Positions 11,016 through 22,735 are shown, counted from the stretch's first letter. The stretch: DNA of 64,000 nucleotides from Hepsetus odoe (GCA_017165825.1 CM029367.1:1129030-1193029); one strand, 5' to 3'. Made by a program: numbers and translations. The notes: generated by a model from the sequence alone, not told the origin.

Positions 11016-11520
11016 GGAATTGGAGAAAACATAATTTGGGAAAAATTTGGAAAAAAAAATAGATCACTATCTGTACAGACATCTAAATAAAAAAAAGAAA
11101 ATATAATTAAAAAATACAAATAAAAATGAAAAATTTGAACTCTGATTCTAATCAAGGTAAAAGACTAAGAATGTTTGTCCGCGCACACGCAGAGGATACG
11201 ACCCAGTGATGGTTTCACTGTTCGGGAAACGTCCCACTAACTGATAAAAAAAGATTCTTCTCACTGCTTTCAAAAAGTGGTGGCAAATGGCAGTTTACTC
11301 ACATATGAGGTCCTAATAAACGCTAATAATGCCTGTAATAACATTGTTATAACTGATGCTTCACTGCTGGGTCACAGTAGAGCAGTATATAATCACAGGT
11401 GTAAATCCAGTTTATTCTGATGTAATTACAGTAAAATGTTAATAACATGTTAATGCAGCCTAGCTGTAACACGGCACTGTGAACTAGAAACCAGAGCTGA
11501 TGTTATTACACAGTTATTAC
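11016..11520. other. AT-rich unassigned sequence
   Basis: A/T-rich, with TAATAACATG-like words (AATGTTAATAACATGTTAAT at about 11435) that resemble words at 13.7 and 14.0 kb. No gene was seen. Confidence 0.5.
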
Positions 11521-12010
11521 CGTCTCGGCGGCCAAGTGTGTGCGCTCGCTCCGTGTGTGTTTGGCCCGGGCGGCTTGGCCAGGTGAGGTGTTAATTACCT
11601 GTGACTCCTCGTCTCGCTCCAGCGGCGCCTGCAGAGTGGCCCCGCAAGAGCGAGGGACCGCCGGGGACGGGAAGAGCAGAGGATGAAAGAGAGGGATGAG
11701 GCGGAGGTAAGCGATGAGCTTCTGTAGCAGCTGTTCCCAGTCCAGCTCTTTGGCCGGGGGCAGGAAGGGAGCGTTTACCTCCGAGAAGGTCCAAGAATTT
11801 TAGGTCTGCCTGCTTTTTTCCCGCCGCTGACCTCACCTCTGGGTCGGCCCGACGAGCGGGGGGAGAAAACGCGCAGCTTTAATTAACGACGCCATTTGTG
11901 TGTCCTATAAATCAGGTCACGCCCAAGCCGCTGGGTGGGGTCTCGGTTCCCCTAAATCGCTCTGGTGTTAATCAGTTCACGCTGAATGTGACACCAGCGT
12001 TAAAATATCT
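11521..12010. other. candidate conserved or CpG-rich non-coding block
   Basis: CpG-containing and repeat-free, with GTTAATTACC and TTAATTAACGACGCC words and GTCCTATAAATCAGG. An exon-like segment (11623-11706) lies inside. A regulatory role is inferred from composition only. Confidence 0.3.
11623..11706 (+). CDS. possible exon, charged helical segment
   Basis: The acceptor-like tract CTCCTCGTCTCGCTCCAG is followed by 84 nt open in one frame only, then GAG and a good donor GTAAGC. The 28 codons are phase 0 at both ends and rich in Arg and Glu (reads EEQRMKERDEAE at its end). The other two frames contain stops near the end. The composition could suit a coiled coil, but no family is recognised and such matches occur by chance in 64 kb. 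Confidence 0.2.
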
Positions 12011-12264
12011 TCACCTCCTGGCAAAACTACTGTGTTGGATGGACTAGCAGGCCGGGACGAGCCAGGAAACAACGCTGGGAGGGATTTGTCAGGATCTTTC
12101 AGAGGTAATGAGATCGAGAGCGGACAATTAGAGAAAAAGTCAGAGCAAGAAAATGACCCAACGGAGACCCGTCCATTTGTTCAACTGACAGGTCACAAAG
12201 TTCAAAGAACCCGATCAGTCCAGTCGGCCTGTCGAGGTCGTGTGTGTGTGTTCTCGGGATAAGT

Positions 12265-12520
12265 GTACGATATGAAGGGAAGAATGCTGAACTGACGAAG
12301 AAAACGAGCTTATTAGCGGAACAGCTCAGGTTGGACATTTTGGAGACAAAGAGAGAGAAGCGAGACCATGTAGGTTTGGACATGTCCAGAAGAAGCACAA
12401 GGAGTTTATCAGAGCGATGTTGAGAATGGAAAAGGGAAAAGGGAGAATAGCAAGGACAAAGAGGAGGTTTATGGACGTGGTGAGAGGACATACAGGTGTG
12501 AAAAAGGGAAGATACAGGGG
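12265..12520 (+). pseudogene. RTE-type LINE fragment, C-terminal coding remnant
   Basis: Degraded sense copy of the reverse-transcriptase C-terminal region that is better preserved at 63.6 kb. Shared words are CAGCTCAGGTTGGACA, TTTGGACATGTCCAGA, GACAAAGAGGAGGTTTATGG and ACGTGGTGAGAGGACAT. Frameshifts and stops break the frame, and there is no 3' tail. Confidence 0.75.
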
Positions 12521-12604
12521 ACAGGAAGACACAGGAATCACAATATTGTTCGCAAAAGTACTATTTGATGCCTGTCAGACTGTCTGTATCATACTGAGGA
12601 TTAA

Positions 12605-12985
12605 ATGCAGCTCCAGGCTACAAAGTGTCTGAAGATACAAGGTTCTAGATAGAGGGGAACTACTCAGCATCCAGCATCTGCAGTAAACTGATCACCTGAT
12701 CATCTGGAATCATCTGCTCCTGGTTCTTCTCTGCTTCATGTCTTCAGTTAGACGCTTTGTTCTGCTTGAAGGTTCAGACGTAGATCACTGTGTGGATTAA
12801 CCAACACAAAAACTGCTCAGGTACAGAGACTGGACTGAACATGAGAGACAACAACACTGTCCTTCAGGAAGATCTGGAGAACTGCTCAGGTACAGAGACT
12901 GGACTGAACATGAGAGACAACAACACTGTCCTTCAGGAAGATCTGGAGAACTGTCCTCAATACATTAAAATACAAGAATGTTTCA
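12605..12985 (+). mobile_element. copy 3 of the 69-bp-unit element (two units)
   Basis: The conserved body (CTCCAGGCTACAAAGTGTCT, TCACCTGATCATCTGGAATC, GCTTGAAGGTTCAGACG) is followed by two near-identical 69-bp units at 12818-12886 and 12887-12955. The stretch between CAACACA and the first unit lacks the ACTATCAAACTG part seen elsewhere. The antisense frame has a stop shortly after the PDDQ motif. Confidence 0.88.
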
Positions 12986-13689
12986 TCCGTCACTTATTCA
13001 GCTGAATGTGAAAGAATGAAGGCATCGTGAGAAACAGTAGACGACGGGGCGACTATCCTGGACTTCCCATCCCGGACGGCTGTGAAACGCATTAGCAGGT
13101 TGGTGTGTAAAGGTTGGCTCCAGCACATGGCGTTTTTCGGGGCCCCTATAGAGCGACGCTGGGTCTGTTTCTGAGCCCGGGGCTGATGTCAGTGCTGTGG
13201 GGCAGCAGTAAAAATCAGTCACTCTCCCGGCTCATCACTCCGGGACACTGCCCCAAAAAATGCCTCGCAGAGAGCTTCCCAATGTAGCGGAACGGAGAGA
13301 ACCGCTGGAAAGAGTGAAGGAGAAAGAAACACCACAGTTGCTGAGATGGACTCACAAGTCGGCATCGTCTGTAAGAGGACACTGCCATTGTTATTGTCTT
13401 AACGGGACACTTGGGACGTTGTGCAGAGACGGTAAAAGAGGGAGGAGGATCGTCTAGAATAGCTTTTTAAAAATGGAATGAAATCCAAGCGTAGCAGATC
13501 AGCCAAGACGCGTCGTTTGGGCCAGATTTAGAGCCACCAATGCTATTTATTTATGAAATCAAAATAAACGAATAAATGGAAAGGTACACCTGTCCTTAGA
13601 TGATCACGTCACCTTTTTGTTTTTTAATGATTTATAATATTTTTTTATATTGATTCGAATGGAAAATGAGAGATCGGTAACACTGTCCA
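12986..13689. other. unassigned sequence
   Basis: Mixed composition, AT-rich after 13540. No gene or family repeat was recognised. Confidence 0.5.
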
Positions 13690-14115
13690 TTTGTAAGGTT
13701 GTAATAACATGTTTATAAACAGGTTATAACCTATGTTAAGATTATAAAGCCTTGCTCCAACCTGTGTCTACCGTTTCAACACTTTCTTCAACTGTGGGCT
13801 CAGAGAGCGCTGAAATAAAAGTTCAAACTGGTTTATGTCAGTTGTCGTAAAGGAATAATGTAGATATGACCGTATGAGAGACCTGTTATAACAGCTGCCA
13901 CATGCTGGAATAAGGCTTCGTAACAGTGTTATAAACAAATCAACTGTTCACGATTCACTCAGTAACATGTTCCTTTTCTCAGGCTGTAACAACATGTTCA
14001 TAAACTGGTTATAACCCTTTTTAAACCCTTCCTCCGATATATGTGCAGTTTCAACACCAACTTTGTTGGCACCTTTTTTGCAAACCATCACGTCATTTAG
14101 GCTCAGAATTTGCTG
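13690..14115 (+). repeat. diverged direct duplication, about 290-bp spacing
   Basis: GTAATAACATGTTTATAAAC then AGGTTATAACC at about 13700 recurs as GTAACAACATGTTCATAAAC then TGGTTATAACC at about 13986. In both cases a CCTTCCTCC-like or CCTTGCTCC word and GTTTCAACAC follow. The two copies are clearly diverged. Confidence 0.55.
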
Positions 14116-14379
14116 TAACACTGTTCATGCAGGTTAACGCAGGTGTAATAGAGACTGCAGGACATGTTACCTGTTGTTTGACATTGTTAGATATAAAACC
14201 TCAAGATGTACTTTCCACATGCATTACTGGATGCTTATGCATATGTTGTGAAGTTTCTGTTTAAAGGACGTTTCGTAGAAGAAAAAAAAGAAAAAAAAAG
14301 GAGAGGAGGATCTGTTAAGAAGGCGAGAAAAAATAAATAACGTGGCGGCAGGAAACAGGAATGTGAAGTCTCGTTAAAA

Positions 14380-14830
14380 GCCCATTTGCTTAATTCCGCC
14401 AGGATCGCTGGCCTTGTCCTGGGACGCTGCTTAATGACGAAAGGAGGGACGTGTTGAAGAGCTCGGCAGGTTGGATCCAGACGAGGAACCGTCTCTCGTA
14501 CGCCGATGCTCCGGCTAGTAAAGCCAGCAAATGAAAGGACTTCATCAGCGCCGGTTAAACGTTGGCAGACGAGGTCCGATCCCGAGCACGTCCAGAGCGC
14601 CGGATTCTGCTGATTATAATTAAGTGAAGCGAATCAACAGCACCTGACTCCTCGCTCCAGTTTCAGGCTACGATTTCAAAATGTCATACGTCGATTAGAT
14701 ACGCTGATATTAATCGCCGTTCCGACCTGGCAGGACGATTCGAACGGAGTCCATAATATACTCCATGCTCCGCTCTGGCACGCCGATGTCCCGGCTGAGG
14801 CGGAAAGGTAAGCTCCAGCTCGGGTCCCCG
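14380..14830. other. candidate conserved non-coding block
   Basis: Repeat-poor and CpG-containing, with GATTATAATTAAGTG and GATATTAATCGCC. Within it, 14734-14807 is flanked by CTGGCAG and GTAAGC and is open in two frames. An enhancer or exon interpretation is unresolved. Confidence 0.27.
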
Positions 14831-16192
14831 AAGCCTCATATTCATGGTTTAACTCAACCAGCACTTCTGGCCCCAGAAAGTTGTGTTTTTGAAGCTTTAC
14901 GACGGCTCCACTTGAAATAACCATTACGCTAACAAAGTCTGACCAGCGCCTTCCCCCCGTGGAGTGGGCCGGGGAGCGAGCCATGGGCTTTGCTAGTAAT
15001 GGGCCTCCTGGCCAACACGGTGCGATTCATCGGATCAGAATGCGTTTCGGTCGCAGGCCGTGACCACAGCGGGCCAACACCAGAGCATCTGTGAGGTACG
15101 AGCAATGTCAGGGCTACTCCCCGATGATGAAACTGCTGGGAAGAAGGAGAATAAAACGAGCCAGCCGTGGGTGGAGATGCAGGTTGAAAAATAGGTAGAG
15201 GTAGAAAGAAAAAAAGGAGGAAGGAAGGGAGAGCCATGTTTCAAGATCACGGAGCAAATATGCTCCAAGTGGAGGCTAAAGCTTTCTCGGTGAAGAAACA
15301 AAAGGAGGGAAAACTAAACATGGGGTCTATTAAATATGGGTTCTAGGAAAAGGACTGGGAGGACTGTAGTGAAGGTTTCTCGACCCGAGACGATAACGGA
15401 CAGGATTTTGCCGTTTCAAAAGGTTAAAAAAAATTCATCAGGGTTCCCACCTTTCATGAAACATGGAATATCATGGAGGAAAATGATGGAGTTCGATCTT
15501 CATGGTGCCTTGTTTCAGGGCAGGCCAGAGGGATTCTACCTTCTTTCCCTTCTTATCATCGCTTCACTCGTCGTTGCTGTGTTTTGATTAATTTTTGCTT
15601 AATATTTAACAACTGAACGATTCACTTTAATAAGCTGAACACATTTGGGTGCTTTTTCTGTATCTGTAGCTCGTACCCCAACCTTTCAGAACTTCAGGAT
15701 TTCCATCTGCAGTGTTTTTTTGGAAGATCATGGAAAATAAGCTGAATCCACACATGGAAGGTCACGCAATTTGGGTTTACTCATTAAAAACATCAGGGAA
15801 TTTTGTTTCTTGCAGCGGTCCGTGGCAATTAAGGCAGAGAGGTCTTTGGGTTTATCTCAGCAGCCAATCATCAATCATTTTAGATGTGGTTTTAATCAAT
15901 TTTTCCTAAAAAAAATCTAAATCTTCAGAATCTTTTATGATATTCTTCCATAGACTCGATCTCTGGTTGGACGGTTGCCTGAACTGTTCTGTGCTTGACG
16001 TTATAGAATTTAACGTTATATAATTTCATCTGCAGACTAAAAACGTAACATTCATTGTCAGTATTACACTTCAGCTGATGTCCTGGGTGGGCTCATGGTT
16101 CAGACCACCAAAATCAGATCAAACACCTCCATCAGCTGAAATAATGATCAGCACAAAATATCCCCCAGTTCTCCTCAAACGCAGCCTCGGAG
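14831..16192. other. unassigned sequence
   Basis: Minus-strand open frames between 14929 and 15301 overlap in several frames and have no motif. From 15420 to 15910 there are repeated TCATGGAAA-like words and a CAGGGTTCCCACC start. This may be an old transposon I cannot name. Confidence 0.45.
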
Positions 16193-16474
16193 TTGATGGT
16201 GGGCTTTCATGATCCAGGAAGGAGGTTTGACTGGGATATTTGTTGGCAATCTGATCAGGACATCATGTGTATTAATGTTCCTCCAAAGCATGCGAATGGA
16301 AGTGTTCCAGCAAGCAAAAATGTACTGGTTTTGTCTGCTCAGCACAAAAGCAACCTTCATTATGGGTCAATGAAAGCCACTCAGATGGTTAATTTCACTA
16401 AAGAATCTTTGAAGAATCCATTTAACGATATAAAAGTGAGCAAAACCATCCCAGAAAAGGTTTGTCCTCCGTGA
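16193..16474 (+). CDS. open frame of 93 codons, doubtful
   Basis: The frame is open from ATG to TGA with ordinary amino-acid composition and no signal peptide or membrane segment. No domain is recognised. The minus strand is also open across most of it. There is no splice or promoter support, so this may be a decayed transposon or chance. Confidence 0.12.
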   Translation: MMVGFHDPGRRFDWDICWQSDQDIMCINVPPKHANGSVPASKNVLVLSAQHKSNLHYGSMKATQMVNFTKESLKNPFNDIKVSKTIPEKVCPP

Positions 16475-16737
16475 AGAGCTTTTTCAAAGGCCAGTTTTTG
16501 ATCGCTAAGAACTGTAGTGAGCGTGAAAACCTCAAGCCCTCCACCAAAGAGGTACCAATCATTTATTGCAGTATTTGGTGTTAATATTTCATGAGTGGGC
16601 TCCAGTTTTCCAGGTCTTCAGCACCCAGAAATGTAGATCTGACTCCATTGCTGCGAGGACTAGAACGGACTAATGAGCATGCCGTTGTGTGTTAGCGTTT
16701 GTTGAGATATGATGGTGCATAAGGACTCCATAATGTG

Positions 16738-16949
16738 AAAGTGAAAGTGATTATTCTTGTCATTGCGAGGTCACAGCACAGCACACAGTGAACCACAACC
16801 AAATTGGACCTCTGCATTTAACCCATGCAAACACCGGCAGCTATGAAAGCGCCCGGGGAGCAGTGACAGGGACGGTACCTTGCTGAAGGGTACCTCAGGA
16901 CAACCTACTGGTGAGGGGTTTGAACCCACAATCTTCTGATCCTGTGGCC
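16738..16949 (-). mobile_element. tRNA-headed SINE, head replaced by another repeat
   Basis: GTGAAAGTGAAAGTGATTAT tail, CACACAGTGAACCACAACC and the GGGACGGTACC body are present. So is a reversed B box (GGTTTGAACCC), ending at CCTGTGGCC. The A-box half that should follow is absent. The next base begins a 69-bp-unit element in place of it. Confidence 0.85.
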
Positions 16950-17100
16950 GAAAATGAGAGACAACAACACTGTCCTTCAGGAAGATCTGGAGAACTGTCC
17001 CCCAACACTTTAAAAATACATGTAAATCTGGATCTTTGAAAGCAAAATATGAAAAAATGAGTGCCTCAAGACTTTTGCACAGTAAGGTCATGGAATGACA
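16950..17100 (+). mobile_element. copy 4 of the 69-bp-unit element, truncated
   Basis: It starts inside a 69-bp unit (GAAAATGAGAGACAACAACA), runs to the right arm, and ends with CAAGACTTTTGCACAGTAAG. That end is the inverted terminal word also seen at 38.9 kb. The left body is missing because the copy is joined to the SINE at about 16949. Confidence 0.85.
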
Positions 17101-18369
17101 TGTATTCCTAACTGTCGACACCCATGAGCCATTTTTTCAAAAAATACAAAGAGAACCTCTGGCAAAGAGCTCCACTTTGTAGGAATGGAGTAAAATATCG
17201 CATCCCAACCACTGCTGTACACGTTAACCCCCCCATCCATCCATCAACGTAATGCCTACTGGACCACCAATGAGGAGATGTTGGTGGACCACTAGTGATC
17301 CTGATCTGGTTGTGGCATTTTCATGTGGCTGTTCTGAGACACTGTGTACTCTAAACTCTGAACACATCTATGCTAATACATATGACAACCCACAGCCCTC
17401 AGCTTCTGGCACTGGTCAAAGTACGGCGTCTCTCAGAAACAAAACATCGGGACCGACTGCGCTCCTTACAGGCGGACGTTGCGTCCAAACCGCCCCCGCC
17501 ACACAGTCGTTAGAAAACAATTGCACACGGTCCCCAGCAGAGAGGGGAAGACTTGAGTCTGATTCCCAGCAATGCCACATCCATCCGTGACCGAGAGTTC
17601 CACCCAATGAGAGCACTTTTGGCCGCACTTCCACCGAGTGGGAAGAATGGCGTATTCTCTCTTTCCCTGTCAATACAGAGTGATGCTAACCAAATTGCAG
17701 GCCCATGTTAGGTCACCACTGGGCAGTTTGCATTCGCCTCTGAGCGTTTATCTGTCCTGGCGTAAGTGGCAGCTTGAGAAGGGCTACAAGCCCTTCATCC
17801 TTCCAGTCTGGTAGCTGATAGACGGAGAGTTATATAGGGTTAGACTTGGCAATGAGCAACGCTGAGAGTCAATTGGGCAAAAAAAAGGATAAAAACGCCC
17901 AGGAAAATAAAAGCAATGTCAGCCAGCTAAACAAGCAATAAAAGAACAACCACCAAAAGTGGAGAATAAGATGAAAAAACAAAAAAAATGAATTCCCCAT
18001 ATGCTTGCAATCAACCATCAAAATCTGGGGAAGGGCCATTTTCCATTTGCGAATCTCACCAAGGCTAAAAGCGCCGTGCCGAAAGGAGCCTTGGCCCAGA
18101 ATGAGAGGGAAACGCTATGGAGGGCTGACATCCACTCACTCCTTGAAGAACATCTGGAGACAGACGCTCACTCGGAGAGTAGCTACTGCTGGGTGACAGA
18201 GGACAGAAGAGGGGGACGGATGGAAAGTGTAGAATGCGTCTTCTATACTAGTAGCTTGTGAGGAATGAGTGGAAGTTAAAAATGGCTTCCCAAAGGATGT
18301 TCAAAAGCTCTTTTCTGGATGACGACTGAGGTATCGTTTGCACCGCAAAGATGATCCTGCTCCGCTTCA
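17101..18369. other. unassigned sequence
   Basis: No repeat family was recognised. Plus-strand frames at 17252-17590 and 18001-18261 are open for 112 and 86 codons without a motif. They are most likely fortuitous. Confidence 0.5.
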
Positions 18370-18500
18370 GCCTCTGAAATTGCTCGGCCTCAGGGACTGG
18401 GCTGAAAATGAGAATCAAAAACTGTGTCCTTCAGGAGAACTGTTCCTTAACAACACATTAACCATACTTTTAAAAGACTCTTTGGAGCTAAGTCTGAAAA
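18370..18500 (+). mobile_element. copy 5 of the 69-bp-unit element, highly decayed
   Basis: The unit is recognisable as GGGACTGGGCTGAAAATGAG followed by GTCCTTCAGGAGAACTGTTC, with the GATCTGG block deleted. A right arm (CCTTAACAACACATTAACCA) resembling copy 1 follows. It is the most diverged member seen. Confidence 0.7.
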
Positions 18501-19354
18501 AAAGGAAGAGCTCTAGACTTTGGCACTGGTCTGTGTCTTCAGATTCCATTTCTCCAAAATGTGCCATAAAGACAAACTTTTTGGAATCAAACGGGGCAGC
18601 TCTGGTCAAGTGCGTTGTTTGCTCCATCCTTACCCTTTTCAGGAACACACCGAATGTGTGAAGGAGCTCAGAACAGTTCAAAATCTACAAGATCTATGTT
18701 CTGTCATGTAAGGCAAAAAGCACAATTCCTGTTCTCCTAAGCTGCACAGTCGGGTAAGGCGAGAAGGATCACCTACAGAGAAAAGAGCCTCCACGGACGA
18801 TTGCAGGAATAAAAATAATTCTGGAACCGAGAATCCGGAGGAGTGACGCCACAGTGATGAGAAAGCCAGAAGTGGGACTAAACTCACCGAGCTTAACGCC
18901 ATACTGTGTGAACCGCCAGGTTCTGTGCTACTCCGGTTAGCCTAGAACAGGACACTCCAGCTTCTTGTTGGGTCAGGTCCTCTTTATTTCTGAAGACAGC
19001 AGGTGTCAAGCAAATTGCCACACAATTAAAACTAATTCATGCCAACTTTAATTCTTTAATAATACCTAAACACAAAAATGTCTTTTTCGGGACTTGTCCT
19101 TACACGGAATCTCAAAATCTCAAAAACAGCTAAGCCTGGTGTACACCAGAAGAGAGTGTAGAACATCTAAAAACATCTGGTCAGATCGTGGGGAACAGGT
19201 AGAATTCCAGGTTTAATCTAATGAGAGACAGAGAGATGAATTCAATGGGCGTCTTCATCCATTTTTGCTGACAGCAGCGGTTTTATATCCTTTGAACTCC
19301 TGATGGAGTTGGTGAACCTTCAGGAGTTTCTGAATGGAGGACTCACGTGGATTT
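18501..19354. other. unassigned sequence
   Basis: Nothing recognised. Overlapping short frames occur on both strands around 18520-18900. Confidence 0.5.
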
Positions 19355-19578
19355 GTTTTAAATGTATAGCAATTTGCAGACACTCTTACCCAGAGTGACT
19401 TCCAGTTCCTAATCACACACACCATCCAGCAGCGATCAGCCATATCCAGCACCCAGAGAGCAGAGATGGGGACAGTACCTTGTTCAAGGGAACCTCAACG
19501 CAACCTACTGGTCCAGGATTTGAATTCACAACCTTCTGATCCTGGGGCGTCATCCCTAAACACTAGACCACCGCTGTC
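19355..19578 (-). mobile_element. tRNA-headed SINE, mosaic tail
   Basis: The head and body are of the long-body type (CCATCCAGCAGCGATCAGCC, GAGATGGGGACAGTACC, reversed B box GGATTTGAATTC). The tail is of the short type (CAATTTGCAGACACTCTTAC, CCAGAGTGACTTCCA). It therefore combines parts of the two SINE types found separately in this window. Confidence 0.8.
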
Positions 19579-21257
19579 TGGGTCGAGTGTACCAGGATAC
19601 TTCACACAAGATGATTCCTGGTGGTTCTTTTGAAGTGGAACGGAAGTGGACTTTGGGAAACTAATTTGGCAGTTAATGAAGTTCTTCCTGGAGTATGCTT
19701 TGTTACCGTTCCTTGCATTGACCTGGGGTGGGGTTTTTTAAGTTTGAACTCTTTGGGAACCCATTTGGGCCTTTGAGCAGCCAATGCTGATGGTTCAAGA
19801 GCTACACAACTTGCTCTACAAATTCAAAGCCCAGCGAAAATGTACAGCATTGCTTTCTTTGTATCTGATTAAGATGGTATCGACTGACTGCCGGGTATGA
19901 AATGCACCTGCTTTCAATGTGCAGTCTTCGTTCGCAGGATCCCATGTAATGGTTTCCCCTGCCAGCCGGCGTTCACATCAACAGTATGTTTTCCATCAAA
20001 TATCACATCCCGTATCCTTTCCTCGGCAAAAGCGGCCTTGGTGGACCGTTCCATTTCACATTATGTAATACCAACGAGGGGCTTTTATAGAACAGCGCTC
20101 CTCAGGACCCACCACTGTTTTCATTGGAAAAGCAACGAAACCTTTAAACATTAAGAGAACACTCTCCAAATAAAGAAAATATCTAAATTGCCATTCTGTG
20201 GTACCCCTTGTGGGTATGTTCTCAAGACCTTTGGTTAGGGAGCATTTTAAGGTGGTTGACTCCACACTGTCCATGAAATTGGTACAGATATGACCCTTCG
20301 CATTGATCACACTTGGAAAACAGAAACCTGGGGTGGTAGATCTTGCTTAAGGTTCTTGAGAATCACCTGCAAAACCTTCACCTGGAGAACATCCGTATTT
20401 TCCACGGCAGGTACATCTGTAAATGACTCTTTAAACCCCTGGCTTTCTGTTTTTCTTTAAAGGTGATGAAAAGATAAAAATCTGCCTCTTTTCCCCTGGA
20501 CAAGCATACTTTAGGAGCAACAATCCTGATGAGCTCAGAATGACCTGCACTGTACCTTGTTTTTTGGACAGCACAGGTTTTCGGGGTCACCGCTGCACCC
20601 CTGAAGCTACATTTGTACATCGGTGAACAAAAGTGAACCTGAAGTGTCTTACACAGCATGCAAGTAGCACAGGTCCCAGGGTTCGAGGGATTTGCTCAGC
20701 ATGACCCACCCCCCTCTGAAATGCCTCTCTGGTTTCCTCTGTGCTGCTTAGTTTAACTCAGCCTACATTACCTTTTACACTGTACAGCCCTCCCCAACAC
20801 ATGTAACAGCACGGCATGACAGACTGAAAAATGGTAATGCAGAAATTAATGACTAACATATGTTGCCTTTCCTTGCACTGTGCACTCCTATACCTTCCAC
20901 ATATATGCACTCTTCCACTCACCCATTCGCTGGTCTTTTTAAAGCCTGTGCCAGGAAGGTAAAACTACACTGCAATCAAATAGCACTTTATGACAAGTAG
21001 CCCTGCATCAGACTCCCTGTCGTTCGCAACAGGGGATCTTCACTGCAGTAATACAGCAACACTGATCTACCTCCTTCCTTCTTCCACCGTGGATGATTTG
21101 GAGAGAGGGATCTCATTGGCAAGTCCAACTATTCTGTATTTTTTCTTTTCTTCTCCACTTTGAACCCCAATGTTACGTTATGAGCAACAGTATGATCAGC
21201 GACATGCTATGCATGCTTGAGCCATCGATTTTTCTTCCCAACATCCAGACTTTTTGC
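19579..21257. other. unassigned sequence
   Basis: No gene or named repeat. Open frames are under 95 codons and overlap on both strands. A CAnTG-rich stretch from 20750 to 20960 shows nothing specific. Confidence 0.5.
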
Positions 21258-21868
21258 ATTTTTGACGTTGAGGAACGGTTCCCCAGTTCAAGCACAATGT
21301 TGTTGTCTCTCATTTTCAGTCCAGTCTCTGTACCTGAGCAGTTCTCCAGATCTTCCTGAAGGACAGTGTTGTTGTCTCCTCATGTTCAGTCCAGTCTCTG
21401 TGCAATTCTGAGCAGTTCTCCAGGATCTTCCCTGAAGGATAGTGTTGTTGTCTCCATGTTCGTAGTCCAGTCTCTTGTACCTGAGCAGTTCTCTCCAGAT
21501 CTTCCTGGGAAGGACAAAGTGTTGTTGTCTCTCATGTTCAGTCTCTGTACCTGAGCAGTTTGATAGTTCTGTGTTGGTTAATCCACACAGTGATCTACGT
21601 CTGAACCTTCAAGCAGAACAAAGCGTCTATCTTAAGACATGAAGCAGTGAAGAACCAGGTGCAGATGATTCCAGATGATCAGCTGATGCCGAACCTTAAG
21701 GCACTTTGCAGCCTGGAGCAATAAAACATTTCCTCCCGTTTCTTTCACTTAATCCTCAATCTGACAAAAAAACCCTGGAGTTAAAATGGCATTTCGCACC
21801 AATAAGGTGATTCCCCACAAAATAGTAAGAAATAAGGAGCCCAAACTTATGCACAGCACGGTGTCTAC
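21258..21868 (-). mobile_element. copy 6 of the 69-bp-unit element (four units), near full length
   Basis: Reading the minus strand, a terminal word CACCGTGCTGTGCATAAGTT at the high-coordinate end resembles Tc1-like termini. It is followed by the body with GATCATCTGGAATC and GCTTGAAGGTTCAGACG. Four imperfect 69-bp units (about 21276-21553) come next, then a short right arm. The units carry many one- to five-base insertions (for example CCAGGATCTTCCCTGAAGG) while the adjoining body is almost consensus. Confidence 0.88.
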
Positions 21869-22539
21869 CTCTGTGAGCAGCGATATGAATTAGCCTTTCT
21901 GGGAAGCCCGCGACCAATTTGCATCCAGTGGCTGCGACCCCCCGACCCTGCAGTAGCTCCGGATGGACTTGGAGGCCCATCGCTCACATGTGTTTTCACT
22001 CCAAACAACATGGCGGACGGGTTCCAGTGCGAAGGAAGAAGCATGTTTGTGTTGAGTGTTCGGTCACGGGATGAATAAGCTGCAGATTCGGAAGCAGAAA
22101 TAATCTTTCTGGTCAACGACCTTAAACTCTCCAGGACCATTTATAAAAGAGGAGGAATGTCTCAGCTCTGGTGTCCACTGGCTGGATTGCACCAGAGCAG
22201 ATTTGCAGGATTCTTTAAAAACAATAGTTACATCCAGAACGACTGTCTAAACTGTTCTTTACCTGTTTCAACTGTTCTCCTCTAAAACTTGTTCTTGCAT
22301 AAGGTTCCATTAGGACGTTGTGCTAAGAGTATAGACCCTTTAAAGGTTTCTGCTGCAACCTTGGCAGGTCAGGATGCTCAAAGCACAAAGTAAGAACAAT
22401 GACAGTGTGGCAAGGCCTTCCGAGATTTCAGGGTGGGTTTGAGCCTCTGTAAAAACCTCAGAAGTTTAGGGTAAAACTGGACCTGGGGATTTTGCTAAAT
22501 GATACAAAATGGATGAAAATCCCATATTACAAGGTTAAG
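21869..22539. other. unassigned sequence
   Basis: No repeat family or gene was recognised. A minus-strand frame at 21865-22140 lacks motifs. Confidence 0.5.
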
Positions 22540-22735
22540 TGTGTAGAGATTAGGCCCCAGGATTGGAAGGACATGAGATCGAACCCAAACCAGTCGGTTG
22601 CCCTGAAGATTTCTTGAGCAAGATAGCTTCCCCATCATTGCTCCCCGGGTGTTGGATATGTCTGCACCCTGCGGGACGATGTGTGTGTTAAATTCAGAGA
22701 ATGTGTTTCACGATGACAGTCACTTTCACTTTAGC
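22540..22735 (+). mobile_element. tRNA-headed SINE, long-body type, 5' decayed
   Basis: Forward copy: GATTAGGCCCCAGGATT, degraded B box GAGATCGAACCC, GCTCCCCGGGTGTTGGATAT, and the tail GACAGTCACTTTCACTTT. Confidence 0.8.
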
